NCBI GenBank assembly: GCA_031296405.1
Contig: JAVKKH010000001.1
Coordinates: 331,861-395,860, forward strand
Source of the DNA: Candidatus Tepidifontimicrobium thermophilum
GTDB lineage: Bacteria; Sysuimicrobiota; Sysuimicrobiia; Sysuimicrobiales; Sysuimicrobiaceae
Length of the DNA: 64,000 nt
Direction of reading: 5' to 3'
The stretch's first letter is position 1. Every line of letters begins with the position of its first letter. The position numbers were made by a program, and so were the translations under genes. Below the pieces are notes generated by a model, which ran no database searches, was not told the DNA's origin, and saw nothing but the letters and a program-made list of their open reading frames with translations. Positions 17,598-25,221 of the stretch are shown here, in pieces.

Positions 17598-18542
17598 GTG
17601 GACGTCCGAGCCCTGGCCCGGCGGGTCCTGGAAGGGGATCACGTGGCCGCGGCGCGGGCCATCTCTCTGGTGGAGGACGGACACCCAGCGGGTGCCGAGT
17701 TGCTGCGCCACCTGGGACCCCACACAGGCAACGCGTACGTGGTCGGGCTCACCGGTCCGCCGGGAGCCGGCAAGTCGACCCTGGCGGACGCCCTGACGCG
17801 GCTGCTGCGGCGGCGCGGGGAGCGGGTGGGCGTGGTGGCCGTGGATCCCACGAGCCCGTTTTCCGGTGGAGCCCTTCTGGGTGACCGCATCCGGCTGGTG
17901 GACCACAGCTCGGACCCGGGGGTTTTCATTCGGTCCCTGGCCACCCGAGGCTCCCTGGGCGGGTTGAGCGAAGCCGCGGGCGACGTGGTGCGCATCCTAG
18001 ATGCCATGGGCTGCAGGGTGGTGTTGCTGGAGACCGTGGGGGCCGGGCAGGTGGAGGTGGACGTAGTGAGGGCCGCGGACACGGTGGTGGTGGTGACCGT
18101 CCCCGGGTTGGGCGACACGGTCCAGACCCTGAAAGCCGGCATTCTGGAGATCGCGGACGTGTTCGCGGTGAACAAAGCGGACCACCTGGAGGCGGAGCGC
18201 ACGGTGGCGGAACTGCGGGCGATGCTGCGCTTGGTCCCCGGCGGGGGCTGGGAGCCGCCCGTGGTGCCCACGGTGGCCACCACCGGGCAGGGTGTGGACG
18301 ACCTGCTGGCGGCGGTGGATCGCCACCGCGCCTACCAGCAGGCGCAGGGCCTTCTGCCGGAGCGCCGCCGGCAGCGGGTACGGGCGGAGGTCCTGAGGGC
18401 GGCAGAGTCGTACCTGCGGCAGGCGTTGGTGGAGCAGGCGTCCGATGAGCTGGACGAGCTGGTGAGGGAGGTGCAGGCCGGCCGTCTCACCGCGAAGGAG
18501 GCCGGCCGGCTGCTGCTTGAGCGTGCGGGGGTGCTGAGGTGA
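17598..18542 (+). CDS. meaB: Methylmalonyl-CoA mutase-associated GTPase MeaB
   Basis: MeaB (ArgK family) is a G3E-class GTPase that protects the mutase and gates loading of adenosylcobalamin. The 314-residue protein has Walker A GPPGAGKS (residues 53-60), switch-type motifs VDPTSPFSGGALLGDRIR and LLETVGAGQVEVDV, and NKAD for base recognition. The C-terminal helical dimerisation arm follows. The GTG start is preceded by AGGAGGGGGC and lies 9 bp after the mutase stop; the stop overlaps the epimerase start by 4 bp. The context leaves no doubt about its role. Confidence 0.95.
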   Translation: MDVRALARRVLEGDHVAAARAISLVEDGHPAGAELLRHLGPHTGNAYVVGLTGPPGAGKSTLADALTRLLRRRGERVGVVAVDPTSPFSGGALLGDRIRLVDHSSDPGVFIRSLATRGSLGGLSEAAGDVVRILDAMGCRVVLLETVGAGQVEVDVVRAADTVVVVTVPGLGDTVQTLKAGILEIADVFAVNKADHLEAERTVAELRAMLRLVPGGGWEPPVVPTVATTGQGVDDLLAAVDRHRAYQQAQGLLPERRRQRVRAEVLRAAESYLRQALVEQASDELDELVREVQAGRLTAKEAGRLLLERAGVLR

Positions 18543-18949
18543 GTGAGGCCGCTCGGTTGGACCACGTGGCGCTGGCGGTCCGAGATCTGCAGGCAGCCGT
18601 ACGGGTCTTCGAGGCCCTCGGGTTCCGCTGTGCCCACGTGGAGGAGGTCCCGTCGGAGGGAGCCCGCGTGGCCTTCCTGTCAGCCGGGGAGGTGGCACTG
18701 GAACTGGTGGAACCCACCTCGGAGCACAGTGTGGTGGGCAGGTTCCTGGCCGCGAGGGGAGAAGGCGTGCACCACGTGGCGCTCCGGGTACCAGACCTCC
18801 GGCAATCCCTGGAGCGGGCGGCGGCAGCGGGGCTGGCGGTGGTGCCTCCCGCGCCGCGGTCGGGCGCCCGGGGCTCGCAAGTAGCCTTCCTCCACCCCAG
18901 GACAACTCACGGGGTGCTGATCGAGCTGGTCCAGACGGACACGCTGTAA
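18539..18949 (+). CDS. mce: Methylmalonyl-CoA epimerase
   Basis: A vicinal-oxygen-chelate metalloenzyme that interconverts the (R) and (S) forms of methylmalonyl-CoA. In 136 residues it has the two beta-alpha-beta-beta-beta modules: LDHVALAVRDLQAAVRVFEALGF supplies the first metal His, ALELVEP the Glu-containing strand, GEGVHHVALRVPDL the second His, and LIELVQ the last Glu. Length is typical. The GTG overlaps the meaB stop. With the mutase it links propionyl-CoA catabolism (odd-chain fatty acids, branched amino acids) to succinyl-CoA; propionyl-CoA carboxylase is not in the window. Confidence 0.93.
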   Translation: MSEAARLDHVALAVRDLQAAVRVFEALGFRCAHVEEVPSEGARVAFLSAGEVALELVEPTSEHSVVGRFLAARGEGVHHVALRVPDLRQSLERAAAAGLAVVPPAPRSGARGSQVAFLHPRTTHGVLIELVQTDTL

Positions 18950-19022
18950 CCCGCCTCAGGATTGGGCCCGGATCCTATGGCTACAGGGACCGTGCCCCAG
19001 GCGTCGGTCTATGGCGCTTGCA

Positions 19023-19052
19023 TTGACCAGAATTTATCCGCTAAGCTATCGG
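19023..19052 (+). promoter_or_regulatory. Candidate promoter of the YabE-like gene
   Basis: In an unusually AT-rich patch, TTGACC (19023-19028) is followed after 18 bp by TATCGG (19047-19052), or CTATCG at 17 bp. The -10 is weak. It is the best match in the 184-bp gap, about 85 nt before the start codon. No c-di-AMP riboswitch core is visible. Confidence 0.4.
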
Positions 19053-19133
19053 CGTGCCCAGAAGTAAATAGACGGACCGCACCACCCTTCGTCGCTCACC
19101 CCGTCCGTCAAACCCGGCCGCAGGAGGGAGTGT

Positions 19134-20135
19134 ATGGAGGTGGCGCGTGTGCGGCGGGCCCGGGCCGTTTCCCTGGCCACCGCCGCCTTCGTGCTGGCGA
19201 CCCTGACCGGTGCTGGAGCACAGCCCGCGCAGCCCGTCCAGGTGGAACTGGTGGACGACGGCCGCGCCGAGTCCGTCTTGACCACCAGCCGCACGGTGGC
19301 AGAGCTGCTGGCGGAGCGTGGGGTCTCCGTGGGATCCTTTGACCTCGTGGTCCCTTCTCTCGAAACCCCTGTGCGGGACGGCCTGCGGGTGACCGTGTTC
19401 CGGGCGATCCCGGTGCGGGTCACCTCGGACGGGGTGACGCGCGAGGTGCCGGTGGTGGGTCGGACCGTGGCGGATGTCCTGGCCCGTGCCGGGATCACCC
19501 TGGGGCCCTTGGATCGCGTGGTCCCCGGCCTGTGGGAGGAGGTGGGGCCGGGTCGCGAGGTACGGGTGGTCCGGGTCAGGCAGGAGACGGTGGTGCGCCG
19601 GCAGGTGGTCCCCTACGGGACGGTTGAGCGGATCGTGCCCGCGTACTTGCCGGAGCCCCCGCGGGTACTGGTGGAGGGCCGGAACGGGGTCGTGGAGCAC
19701 ACCTACCGGCTCACGTACGAGGACGGCAGGCTGGTCCACAAGGAGAAGGTAGCCACCCGGGTCGTCCAGCAGAGCCGGCCCCGAGTGGTCCGGGTAGGCA
19801 GGGCCTACGTGCCCTCCCGCGGAGAGCTTGCCCGCCGTCCTTCTCTGCTGGTGTTGGCCACCGCGTACGCCCCCAACCACGGTCGGGGGGTTGACGCGGT
19901 TACGGCTACGGGCCTCCGCGCCCGGCGCGGGGTGGTGGCGGTAGACCCGCGGGTCATCCCTCTGGGCTCCGTCGTCTACGTGGAGGGCTACGGGGTCGGG
20001 GTGGCCGCGGACACGGGTGGCGCGATCCGAGGGCGCCGGGTGGACGTGTGCTTCGACACGCCCCGGGAGGCGTACCGGTGGGGCCGGCGGGTCGTCCGGG
20101 TGTACCTGCTGCGCACGCCTTCGGAGGATCGGTAG
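19134..20135 (+). CDS. YabE-like secreted 3D/G5/DUF348 protein
   Basis: A secreted cell-wall protein of 333 residues. A signal peptide ends near residue 30 (TLTGAGAQ). Two DUF348 repeats follow (TVAELLAERGVS and TVADVLARAGIT, each with a preceding basic turn). A G5-like domain covers about residues 150-205 (VEHTYRLTYEDGRLVHKEKV). The C-terminal 3D domain has the catalytic Asp triad region (VLATAYAPNHG, VAVDPRVIPLGSVVYVEGYG, AADTGGAIRGRRVDVCF), as in YabE and MltA-fold hydrolases. It probably cleaves or remodels peptidoglycan. The ATG has AGGAGGG 6 nt upstream. In Bacillus the order is yabE-rnmV-ksgA; here rnmV is missing. Confidence 0.92.
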   Translation: MEVARVRRARAVSLATAAFVLATLTGAGAQPAQPVQVELVDDGRAESVLTTSRTVAELLAERGVSVGSFDLVVPSLETPVRDGLRVTVFRAIPVRVTSDGVTREVPVVGRTVADVLARAGITLGPLDRVVPGLWEEVGPGREVRVVRVRQETVVRRQVVPYGTVERIVPAYLPEPPRVLVEGRNGVVEHTYRLTYEDGRLVHKEKVATRVVQQSRPRVVRVGRAYVPSRGELARRPSLLVLATAYAPNHGRGVDAVTATGLRARRGVVAVDPRVIPLGSVVYVEGYGVGVAADTGGAIRGRRVDVCFDTPREAYRWGRRVVRVYLLRTPSEDR

Positions 20136-20191
20136 CGGCTCCTTCGCATCGGTGGGAGTCTGCGGCCCCCCGACCGCGGTACGCTTCACTC

Positions 20192-21028
20192 GTGACGCCC
20201 TCCGAGCTGTTCCGCCTCCTGAAGACCCGGGGCATTCGACCGCGCCGTTCTCTTGGACAGCACTTCCTCACCAGCCGCCTGTACCTGGATCGCATCGTGC
20301 AGCTCGCGAACCTCGGCCCCCAGGACGCGGTGCTGGAGGTGGGAGCCGGCACCGGATTGCTCACCGCGAGGCTTGCGGAGCAGGCCGGCGCGGTGGTGGC
20401 GGTGGAAGTTGACCCGCAGCTGGCGGAGCTGCTGGAGGACCTGGTCACGGTGCATCCCCACGTCCGGGTGCTCCGTGCGGACGCCCTGGAGCTGGATCTT
20501 TGCGCAGTGTTCCCCCCCGGAATGCGCCGGAAGGTGGTGGCGAACCTGCCATACGGGATCGCCTCGCCCCTCTTGGTCCGCCTGTTAGAGGAGGTGCCGG
20601 ACCTGGAACGCCTGGTGGTGACCGTACAGGAGGAGGTGGCCCGGCGGCTGGTGGCCCGGCCGGGGACGGCCGACTACGGTCTGCTCACCGTCCTGGTGCG
20701 GTTCCACGCGGAGACGGAATTGGCCTTCCGGATCCCGCCTTCCGCCTTCGTGCCGCCTCCCCGGGTGACCTCCGCGGTGGTGGTGTTGACCCCGCGGCCG
20801 CGCCCGGAGGGCGTGGACTACGAGCTGTTCCGCACGCTCGCGCGGGCGGCTTTCGGGCAGAGACGCAAGCAGCTGCGCAGGGCGTGGGCTCCGGTGGTGC
20901 CGGCCCAGCGTCTGGAGGAGGCTGCGCGGCTTGCGGGAGTGGACCTCCGCCGTCGCGGCGAGACCCTGTCCGTGGAGGAGTTCGCCGCGGTGGCAAGCGC
21001 GCTGGCGGCCGGAGCCTGCCACGAGTGA
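20192..21028 (+). CDS. ksgA: 16S rRNA dimethyladenosine transferase
   Basis: RsmA/KsgA dimethylates the two adjacent adenines of helix 45 in 16S rRNA late in 30S assembly. In 278 residues: RRSLGQHFL near the N-terminus, the SAM-binding loop EVGAGTGLLT (about 49-58), AVEVDPQ, RADALE and the catalytic NLPYGIASPLL. The C-terminal helical domain has AFGQRRKQLRRAW. I start at GTG 20192, as the longer frame overlaps the 3D-domain gene. No ribosome binding site precedes it; TACGCT lies exactly 6 nt upstream, as at lgt, so a leaderless mRNA is possible. It follows the YabE-like gene by 56 bp. Confidence 0.95.
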   Translation: MTPSELFRLLKTRGIRPRRSLGQHFLTSRLYLDRIVQLANLGPQDAVLEVGAGTGLLTARLAEQAGAVVAVEVDPQLAELLEDLVTVHPHVRVLRADALELDLCAVFPPGMRRKVVANLPYGIASPLLVRLLEEVPDLERLVVTVQEEVARRLVARPGTADYGLLTVLVRFHAETELAFRIPPSAFVPPPRVTSAVVVLTPRPRPEGVDYELFRTLARAAFGQRRKQLRRAWAPVVPAQRLEEAARLAGVDLRRRGETLSVEEFAAVASALAAGACHE

Positions 21029-21085
21029 GATTCTGGCAGCACCTGGGCACACGGAGGCGGGGTCTGCTCCGTTGACTGGAGGGCG

Positions 21086-22354
21086 TTACGGGGAAGGCAA
21101 CGGCGCGCCCGAGAGCCAGCGCACGCGGCGGGCGTAGTCCAACCCCACCCGGACGACCAGGTCGGCCTGCGCCTCCGGCTTCGGCCGCGCGGCCACAGCA
21201 CCCACGCCCAGCATGTCCCGGACCGCGGCGGCCAGGGTAGCGTCGCCCCGGGTGGAGACCACCGCGGTGTACGGCTGGCTCTCCGGGTCCGGCTCCACCC
21301 GCAGCACCCGGAAGCCCATGCGCTGGAGCCGCGCCGCGGCCTGAAGGCCCGTGCCAGGTACCCCGCTGGCGTTGCGCACCTCCACCGTGGTGCCCGAGAC
21401 CTGCTCCGGCGGGAGTCCGTAGAACATCTCCAGTACCAACGCCCTGACCCGCTCCGGGTCCGGGTCCCAAAACAGGGGCGCGAAGTGGCCGGGCAGGGTC
21501 TCCGTCCGGATCCGGTCCGGCGCCAGCCGGCTGAGGAACCAACCGAGGGTGGCCACCTCGTGGGGCGTGAGGTTCGTCTGCGTGTTCTCCGCCACCGCCC
21601 GGAGGATCTGCGGTGCCCGCAGCCAGGTCTGCGGTTCCTTGAGGCGCTGGAACAGCGCGTGCACCACCTTCTGCTGCCGCTGGACGCGGCCGATGTCCCC
21701 CAGGGGGTCGTGCCGGAACCGCGCGTAACCCATGGCCTGTTCCCCGGACAGCAGCTGGCGGCCCTTCTTGAGGTCGACGCGCAGACCCGCCCACCAGTCC
21801 TCGTACTGCAGGTCCCGCTCCACGTCCACCCACACGCCGCCCACGGCGTCGATCAGGCGCGCGAAGGACTGGGGCCCGAGCTTCACGTAGCGGTGGACGC
21901 GGACGCCGAGCAGCTGCTCTACGGTCCGGATGGTGAGCTCGGGACCGCCGAGGGCGTACGCGGCGTTAATCTTCCACCAGCCCCGGTGCCCGGGGATGGC
22001 CGCCCGAGTGTCACGGGGAATGGACAGGAAGCTGGCGGTGCGGGTCGCCGGGTCGAAGCTGACCAGCAACAGCGCGTCCGAGCGGGCTAGGTTCACCGGC
22101 TGACGCCGGTTGTTGAGGGTGACGTCCACCCCCATGACCAGCACGTTGACCCGCTGGCGGAGCTGGAGGGGGAAAGCCATGCGGCCGTCCCGGGTGGTCC
22201 AGCCGGTCCGCGCTAGCACGCTACCCGCAGACGCTACCAGGAAAGCCACCAGCAGGCCGAACAGGAGGGGGACCACCCAGCGGGCGGCCCGCCAGGGCCA
22301 GGCCCGGCGCACGGCCACGGGCGTCTGCACGGGGTACCGTTCCGGGGCCTGCAC
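21086..22354 (-). CDS. LytR-CpsA-Psr (LCP) family ligase with LytR C-terminal domain
   Basis: LCP enzymes attach undecaprenyl-linked glycopolymers to the cell wall on the outer face of the membrane. This 422-residue protein has one N-terminal transmembrane segment (about residues 25-48). The LCP domain follows, with NVLVMGVDVT, RSDALLLVSFDP, the Arg-rich pyrophosphate site LSIPRDTRAAIPG, the INAAYALGG motif and YARFRHDPLGDIGRVQRQQ. The C-terminal LytR_C domain begins near residue 318 (GTTVEVRNASGVPGTGL). It breaks the ksgA-ispE block on the opposite strand. GTG 22354 is the start; TATAGT ends 8 nt before it, so the leader is very short or absent. Confidence 0.92.
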   Translation of the reverse strand: MQAPERYPVQTPVAVRRAWPWRAARWVVPLLFGLLVAFLVASAGSVLARTGWTTRDGRMAFPLQLRQRVNVLVMGVDVTLNNRRQPVNLARSDALLLVSFDPATRTASFLSIPRDTRAAIPGHRGWWKINAAYALGGPELTIRTVEQLLGVRVHRYVKLGPQSFARLIDAVGGVWVDVERDLQYEDWWAGLRVDLKKGRQLLSGEQAMGYARFRHDPLGDIGRVQRQQKVVHALFQRLKEPQTWLRAPQILRAVAENTQTNLTPHEVATLGWFLSRLAPDRIRTETLPGHFAPLFWDPDPERVRALVLEMFYGLPPEQVSGTTVEVRNASGVPGTGLQAAARLQRMGFRVLRVEPDPESQPYTAVVSTRGDATLAAAVRDMLGVGAVAARPKPEAQADLVVRVGLDYARRVRWLSGAPLPSP

Positions 22355-22362
22355 GGCTCCCC

Positions 22363-22391
22363 ACTATACCGCAAACCGGGCCGGAGCTGAA
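22363..22391 (-). promoter_or_regulatory. Promoter of the LCP gene
   Basis: On the minus strand TTCAGC (22391-22386) and TATAGT (22368-22363) are separated by 17 bp. The -10 ends 8 nt before the GTG start at 22354, leaving almost no leader. Confidence 0.6.
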
Positions 22392-22515
22392 AGGGCTCGA
22401 GCACCCGTTCGGTAGGAATCCTGGGTTCGTGTGGGGAAAACCGTGGCCGGTGCGAGGCACCACGGGGGACCTGGGTTGACCAGCGAGCCGCCGCGGGTGG
22501 TAGGCGGTGGGCACG

Positions 22516-22553
22516 GGACGGCTTCCGGTGTCCGGAGGACCCGGAGGCCGTCC
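22516..22553 (+). other. Stable hairpin in the ispE leader
   Basis: GGACGGCTTCCGG (22516-22528) pairs with CCGGAGGCCGTCC (22541-22553) over 13 bp with one G-T wobble and a 12-base loop, followed by TCGTTTG. It ends 29 nt before the ispE GTG. Upstream, 22445-22473 can form a second hairpin (GGTGC with GCACC). A regulatory leader or attenuator is possible; no known riboswitch class was recognised. Confidence 0.5.
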
Positions 22554-22582
22554 TCGTTTGTAGAGAAAAGGAGCGGGATCCG

Positions 22583-23452
22583 GTGAAGGAACTCAGGCTG
22601 AACGCGTACGGGAAGGTGAACCTGAGCCTGGACGTGCTGGCCCGTCGCCCCGACGGATACCACGAGGTGGAGACGGTGCTGCACACGGTGGAGCTGCACG
22701 ACACCGTAGTCCTGCGGGATTCGGAAGGGGGCATCCGGGTGGTGTGCGACCACCGGCGGGTTCCCACAGACGAGCAGAACCTGGTGTTCCGTACTGCCCA
22801 GCTCCTTCGGGAGGTTGCGGGTACCGACCGTGGGGTGGAGATCGAGGTTCGCAAGCGCATCCCGCCGGCCTCGGGCCTCGGCGGAGGCTCATCCGACGCC
22901 GCGGTGACACTCCTGGGTTTGGCGCAGATGTGGAAGCTGCGGCTGGATCACGCGCAGCTGCTGGAGCTGGCAGCCCAGGTGGGCTCGGACGTACCCTTCT
23001 TCCTCGTGGGCGGAGCGGCACTGGCCACGGGCCGTGGGGAGCGGTTGCGCTACCTGCCCACCCTGCCCGCGACCTGGGTGGTGCTGGCGTGCCCGGACGC
23101 GGAGGTGTCCACCGCTTGGGCGTACGCGAACCTGGATCTCGCTCGCGTTCCACGGCGGCCGAACACGCAGCGCCTCGTGGAAGCCCTTCGGGCGGAGGAC
23201 GTGGCCGCGGTGGCGAGGGAACTGTGCAACGTGTTCGAGCCCTTGGTATCCGAACGGTACCCGCAGGTGCAGGAGCTGAAGCGGCGGTTGCTGGAGGCCG
23301 GCGCCCTCGGCGCCAGCATGACGGGTACGGGTCCCGCGGTGTTTGGGCTGTTCCCGGGCGAGGCCGAAGCGCGCCGTGCGTGGGAAGCCCTACGGGCGAG
23401 CGCGGACGCGGAGGTGGTACTGACCCGGACGTTCGCGGAACTGGAGCGGTGA
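22583..23452 (+). CDS. ispE: 4-diphosphocytidyl-2-C-methyl-D-erythritol kinase
   Basis: IspE phosphorylates CDP-methylerythritol in the non-mevalonate isoprenoid pathway. The 289-residue GHMP kinase starts with LNAYGKVNLSLDVLARRPDGYHEVE, which contains the catalytic Lys and the substrate-contact Asp/His. The ATP motif PPASGLGGGSSDAA lies at residues 94-107 and GASMTGTGPAVFGLF is the third motif. The GTG has AAGGAG about 10 nt upstream. ispG of the same pathway is at 43.8 kb. The order ispE-(nucleotidyltransferase)-purR continues the Firmicutes-like block; adjacent genes overlap or nearly touch. Confidence 0.96.
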   Translation: MKELRLNAYGKVNLSLDVLARRPDGYHEVETVLHTVELHDTVVLRDSEGGIRVVCDHRRVPTDEQNLVFRTAQLLREVAGTDRGVEIEVRKRIPPASGLGGGSSDAAVTLLGLAQMWKLRLDHAQLLELAAQVGSDVPFFLVGGAALATGRGERLRYLPTLPATWVVLACPDAEVSTAWAYANLDLARVPRRPNTQRLVEALRAEDVAAVARELCNVFEPLVSERYPQVQELKRRLLEAGALGASMTGTGPAVFGLFPGEAEARRAWEALRASADAEVVLTRTFAELER

Positions 23453-23456
23453 GGGA

Positions 23457-24221
23457 TTGACCCCCCTGGAGGTGGACGCTGCGGTCCTCGCGGGAGGGGA
23501 ACGAGAGCCCGGGCTGCCGCCGGGGCTTCCCAACAAGGCGTTCCTGCCTGTAGCGGGCAAGCCGCTGGTGGAGCGGGTGGTAGAGGCCTTACGGGCCACG
23601 CCCCAGGTGCGCCGGGTGGCGCTCGTGGCCCCGGGGCCTGTCCCGGAACATCTCGCTCGCGTGTGCCACCGGGTGGTGCCGGACCAGGGGAGCCTGCTGG
23701 CGAACGTGGAGGCGGCGGTAGCCGCGTTCCCGGACGCTTCGTGGGTGCTGGCGTGCGCTGCGGACCTGCCCCTGCTCTCGCCTCAGGCCGTGGCGCACTT
23801 CCTGGAGGCGTGCGCGGTGCGTCCCGCGGATTTCTATTATGGAATCGTGCGGAGGGAGGATCTGGAGGCGCGCTTCCCGGGGGCGCGGAAGACCTTTGTT
23901 CGGGTCCGCGAGGGTTCCTTCACCGGGAGCAGCTTGGTGCTGCTCAGGCCGGAGGTGGTGGAGCGGATTCGGCCCCTCCTCCGGCAGGCCGCGGAGGCGC
24001 GGAAGAACCCCGCACGGCTCGCCTCCCTGCTGGGCAGTGCGTACGTGGTGAAGTACCTCACCGGTCGGCTCTCGGTGGCGGACGTGGAGCGCAGGGCCTT
24101 CGAGTTGACCGGGCTGCGGGGGGCAGCGGTGGTGTGTCCCGACCCGGAGGTCGCCCTGGACGTGGACGTGGGCAAGCCGGAGAACCTGGAGCTAGCGGAG
24201 CGGCTCCTGCGGCAGGCATGA
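23457..24221 (+). CDS. MobA-like nucleotidyltransferase
   Basis: A 254-residue protein of the MobA/IspD-like NTP-transferase family. The N-terminal LAGGEREPGLPPGLPNKAFLPV is a variant of the LAGGxxxRxGxxK nucleotide loop, with the conserved Lys; CAADLPLLSP holds the metal-binding Asp. Such enzymes couple NTPs to sugar phosphates or molybdopterin. Specificity is not evident; since the usual LAGGxSxRMG of MobA is not seen, molybdopterin guanylylation is not assured. A coxSLM cluster that needs a modified molybdopterin lies in the same window. The start is TTG 23457, 4 bp after ispE; GTG 23472 is possible. It overlaps purR by 4 bp. Confidence 0.75.
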   Translation: MTPLEVDAAVLAGGEREPGLPPGLPNKAFLPVAGKPLVERVVEALRATPQVRRVALVAPGPVPEHLARVCHRVVPDQGSLLANVEAAVAAFPDASWVLACAADLPLLSPQAVAHFLEACAVRPADFYYGIVRREDLEARFPGARKTFVRVREGSFTGSSLVLLRPEVVERIRPLLRQAAEARKNPARLASLLGSAYVVKYLTGRLSVADVERRAFELTGLRGAAVVCPDPEVALDVDVGKPENLELAERLLRQA

Positions 24222-25084
24222 GCTCGGAACCGGGCACCGGGAGGGAGAGAGCCAGGCGGCCGCACCGTCTACGGCGGGGGGAGCGGATGATCGCCATCGC
24301 CCACGCCCTGCAGTCCGAGCCGTACCGGGTGCACCGGCTCAGTACGTTCGTGGAGGCCCTGGGTGCCGCCAAGAGCACGGTGAGCGAGGACGTGGCCAGC
24401 CTGCGGCGGGTGTTCGAGCGGTTCGGGCTGGGCCGGATCGAGACCCTGAGCGGGGCTACGGGAGGCGTCCGGTTCGTGCCCCAGCGCGACCCCACGCGGA
24501 TCCGCAGGCTGGCGGAGGAGCTGGCCGCGAAGCTGTCCAACCCCGTGCGGCTGCTGCCCGGGGGGTTCCTGTACACCTCCGACCTGCTGGCCATGCCCTC
24601 GGTGGTGGAACAGGTGGGGGAGGCCTTCGCGACGTACTTCGCGGACCGGAGGCCGGACGTGGTGCTGGCCATGGAAGTGAAGGGGATCCCCGTGGCCTTC
24701 ATGACCGCGCGCGCCTTCCACGTGCCGATGATCACCATCCGGCGCGCGGGGCGGGTGACGGAGGGGCCCGCGGTGACCGTGAACTACGTGTCCGGCTCCT
24801 CGCGCATGCTTCAGCAGATGACCCTGCCCCTGCGGGCAGTCCGGGAGGGTCAGCGGGTCCTCTTCATCGACGACTTCGTGCGGGGGGGAGGCACCGCGCG
24901 AGGGGTGGTGGACCTCATGCGGGAGTTCCGGGCGGAGGTGGTAGGCGTGGGGGTCCTGGTGGCCTCGCGCGAGCCCCGCCACAAGCTGGTGGACGACTAC
25001 TTCGCCCTGCTGGTGTTCGAGGGGACGGACCGGCGTGGCCAGCCGGTGGTGCGCCCCAGCGACCAGGTGCTGGCGATCCGTTAG
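24218..25084 (+). CDS. purR: Firmicutes-type purine operon repressor PurR
   Basis: This PurR is a winged-helix DNA-binding domain fused to a PRPP-binding phosphoribosyltransferase fold; PRPP releases it from purine operators. In 288 residues (B. subtilis PurR has 285) the N-terminus carries the winged helix (AKSTVSEDVASLRRVFERFG). LPGGFLYTSDLL, VTEGPAVTVNYVSGSSRM and the PRPP loop FIDDFVRGGGTARG follow. The start at ATG 24218 overlaps the previous stop (ATGA); the ATG at 24287 would cut the wing helix. This regulator is a good marker of Firmicutes-related lineages. No PurBox-type operator was found in the window. Confidence 0.95.
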   Translation: MSSEPGTGRERARRPHRLRRGERMIAIAHALQSEPYRVHRLSTFVEALGAAKSTVSEDVASLRRVFERFGLGRIETLSGATGGVRFVPQRDPTRIRRLAEELAAKLSNPVRLLPGGFLYTSDLLAMPSVVEQVGEAFATYFADRRPDVVLAMEVKGIPVAFMTARAFHVPMITIRRAGRVTEGPAVTVNYVSGSSRMLQQMTLPLRAVREGQRVLFIDDFVRGGGTARGVVDLMREFRAEVVGVGVLVASREPRHKLVDDYFALLVFEGTDRRGQPVVRPSDQVLAIR

Positions 25085-25155
25085 ACCCTCTGGAACCTGA
25101 CGGGTACGGCTTCCAGGACGAACGTCCCAACGCCCCACGTCTTTCCCTAGGTCAC

Positions 25156-25201
25156 TTGACTCCGTGAACGCGTCCGGTTATAAGTGAACCTGTGTTCATT
25201 T
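25156..25201 (+). promoter_or_regulatory. Promoter and TetR operator of the export operon
   Basis: TTGACT (25156-25161) and TATAAG (25179-25184) are spaced by exactly 17 bp. Overlapping the -10 and start point is the inverted repeat AAGTGAAC-N4-GTTCATTT (25182-25201), 7 of 8 positions symmetric. A further TGAAC half site lies in the spacer at 25165. This is the classic layout for autorepression by the TetR protein encoded 21 bp downstream. Confidence 0.8.
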
Positions 25202-25221
25202 AAACTGAATGGAGATTCAGA

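Noticed and set aside
18950-19133. c-di-AMP (ydaO) riboswitch before the YabE-like gene
   Set aside because: Such riboswitches often precede wall-hydrolase genes, but none of the conserved core strings is present in this 184-bp gap.
22440-22560. T-box-like string CGCGGGTGGTAGG before the hairpin in the ispE leader
   Set aside because: The T-box core (GGGTGGNACCGCG) continues with AGGCGG instead of ACCGCG, no specifier stem or loop E motif is visible, and ispE is not a T-box-type target.
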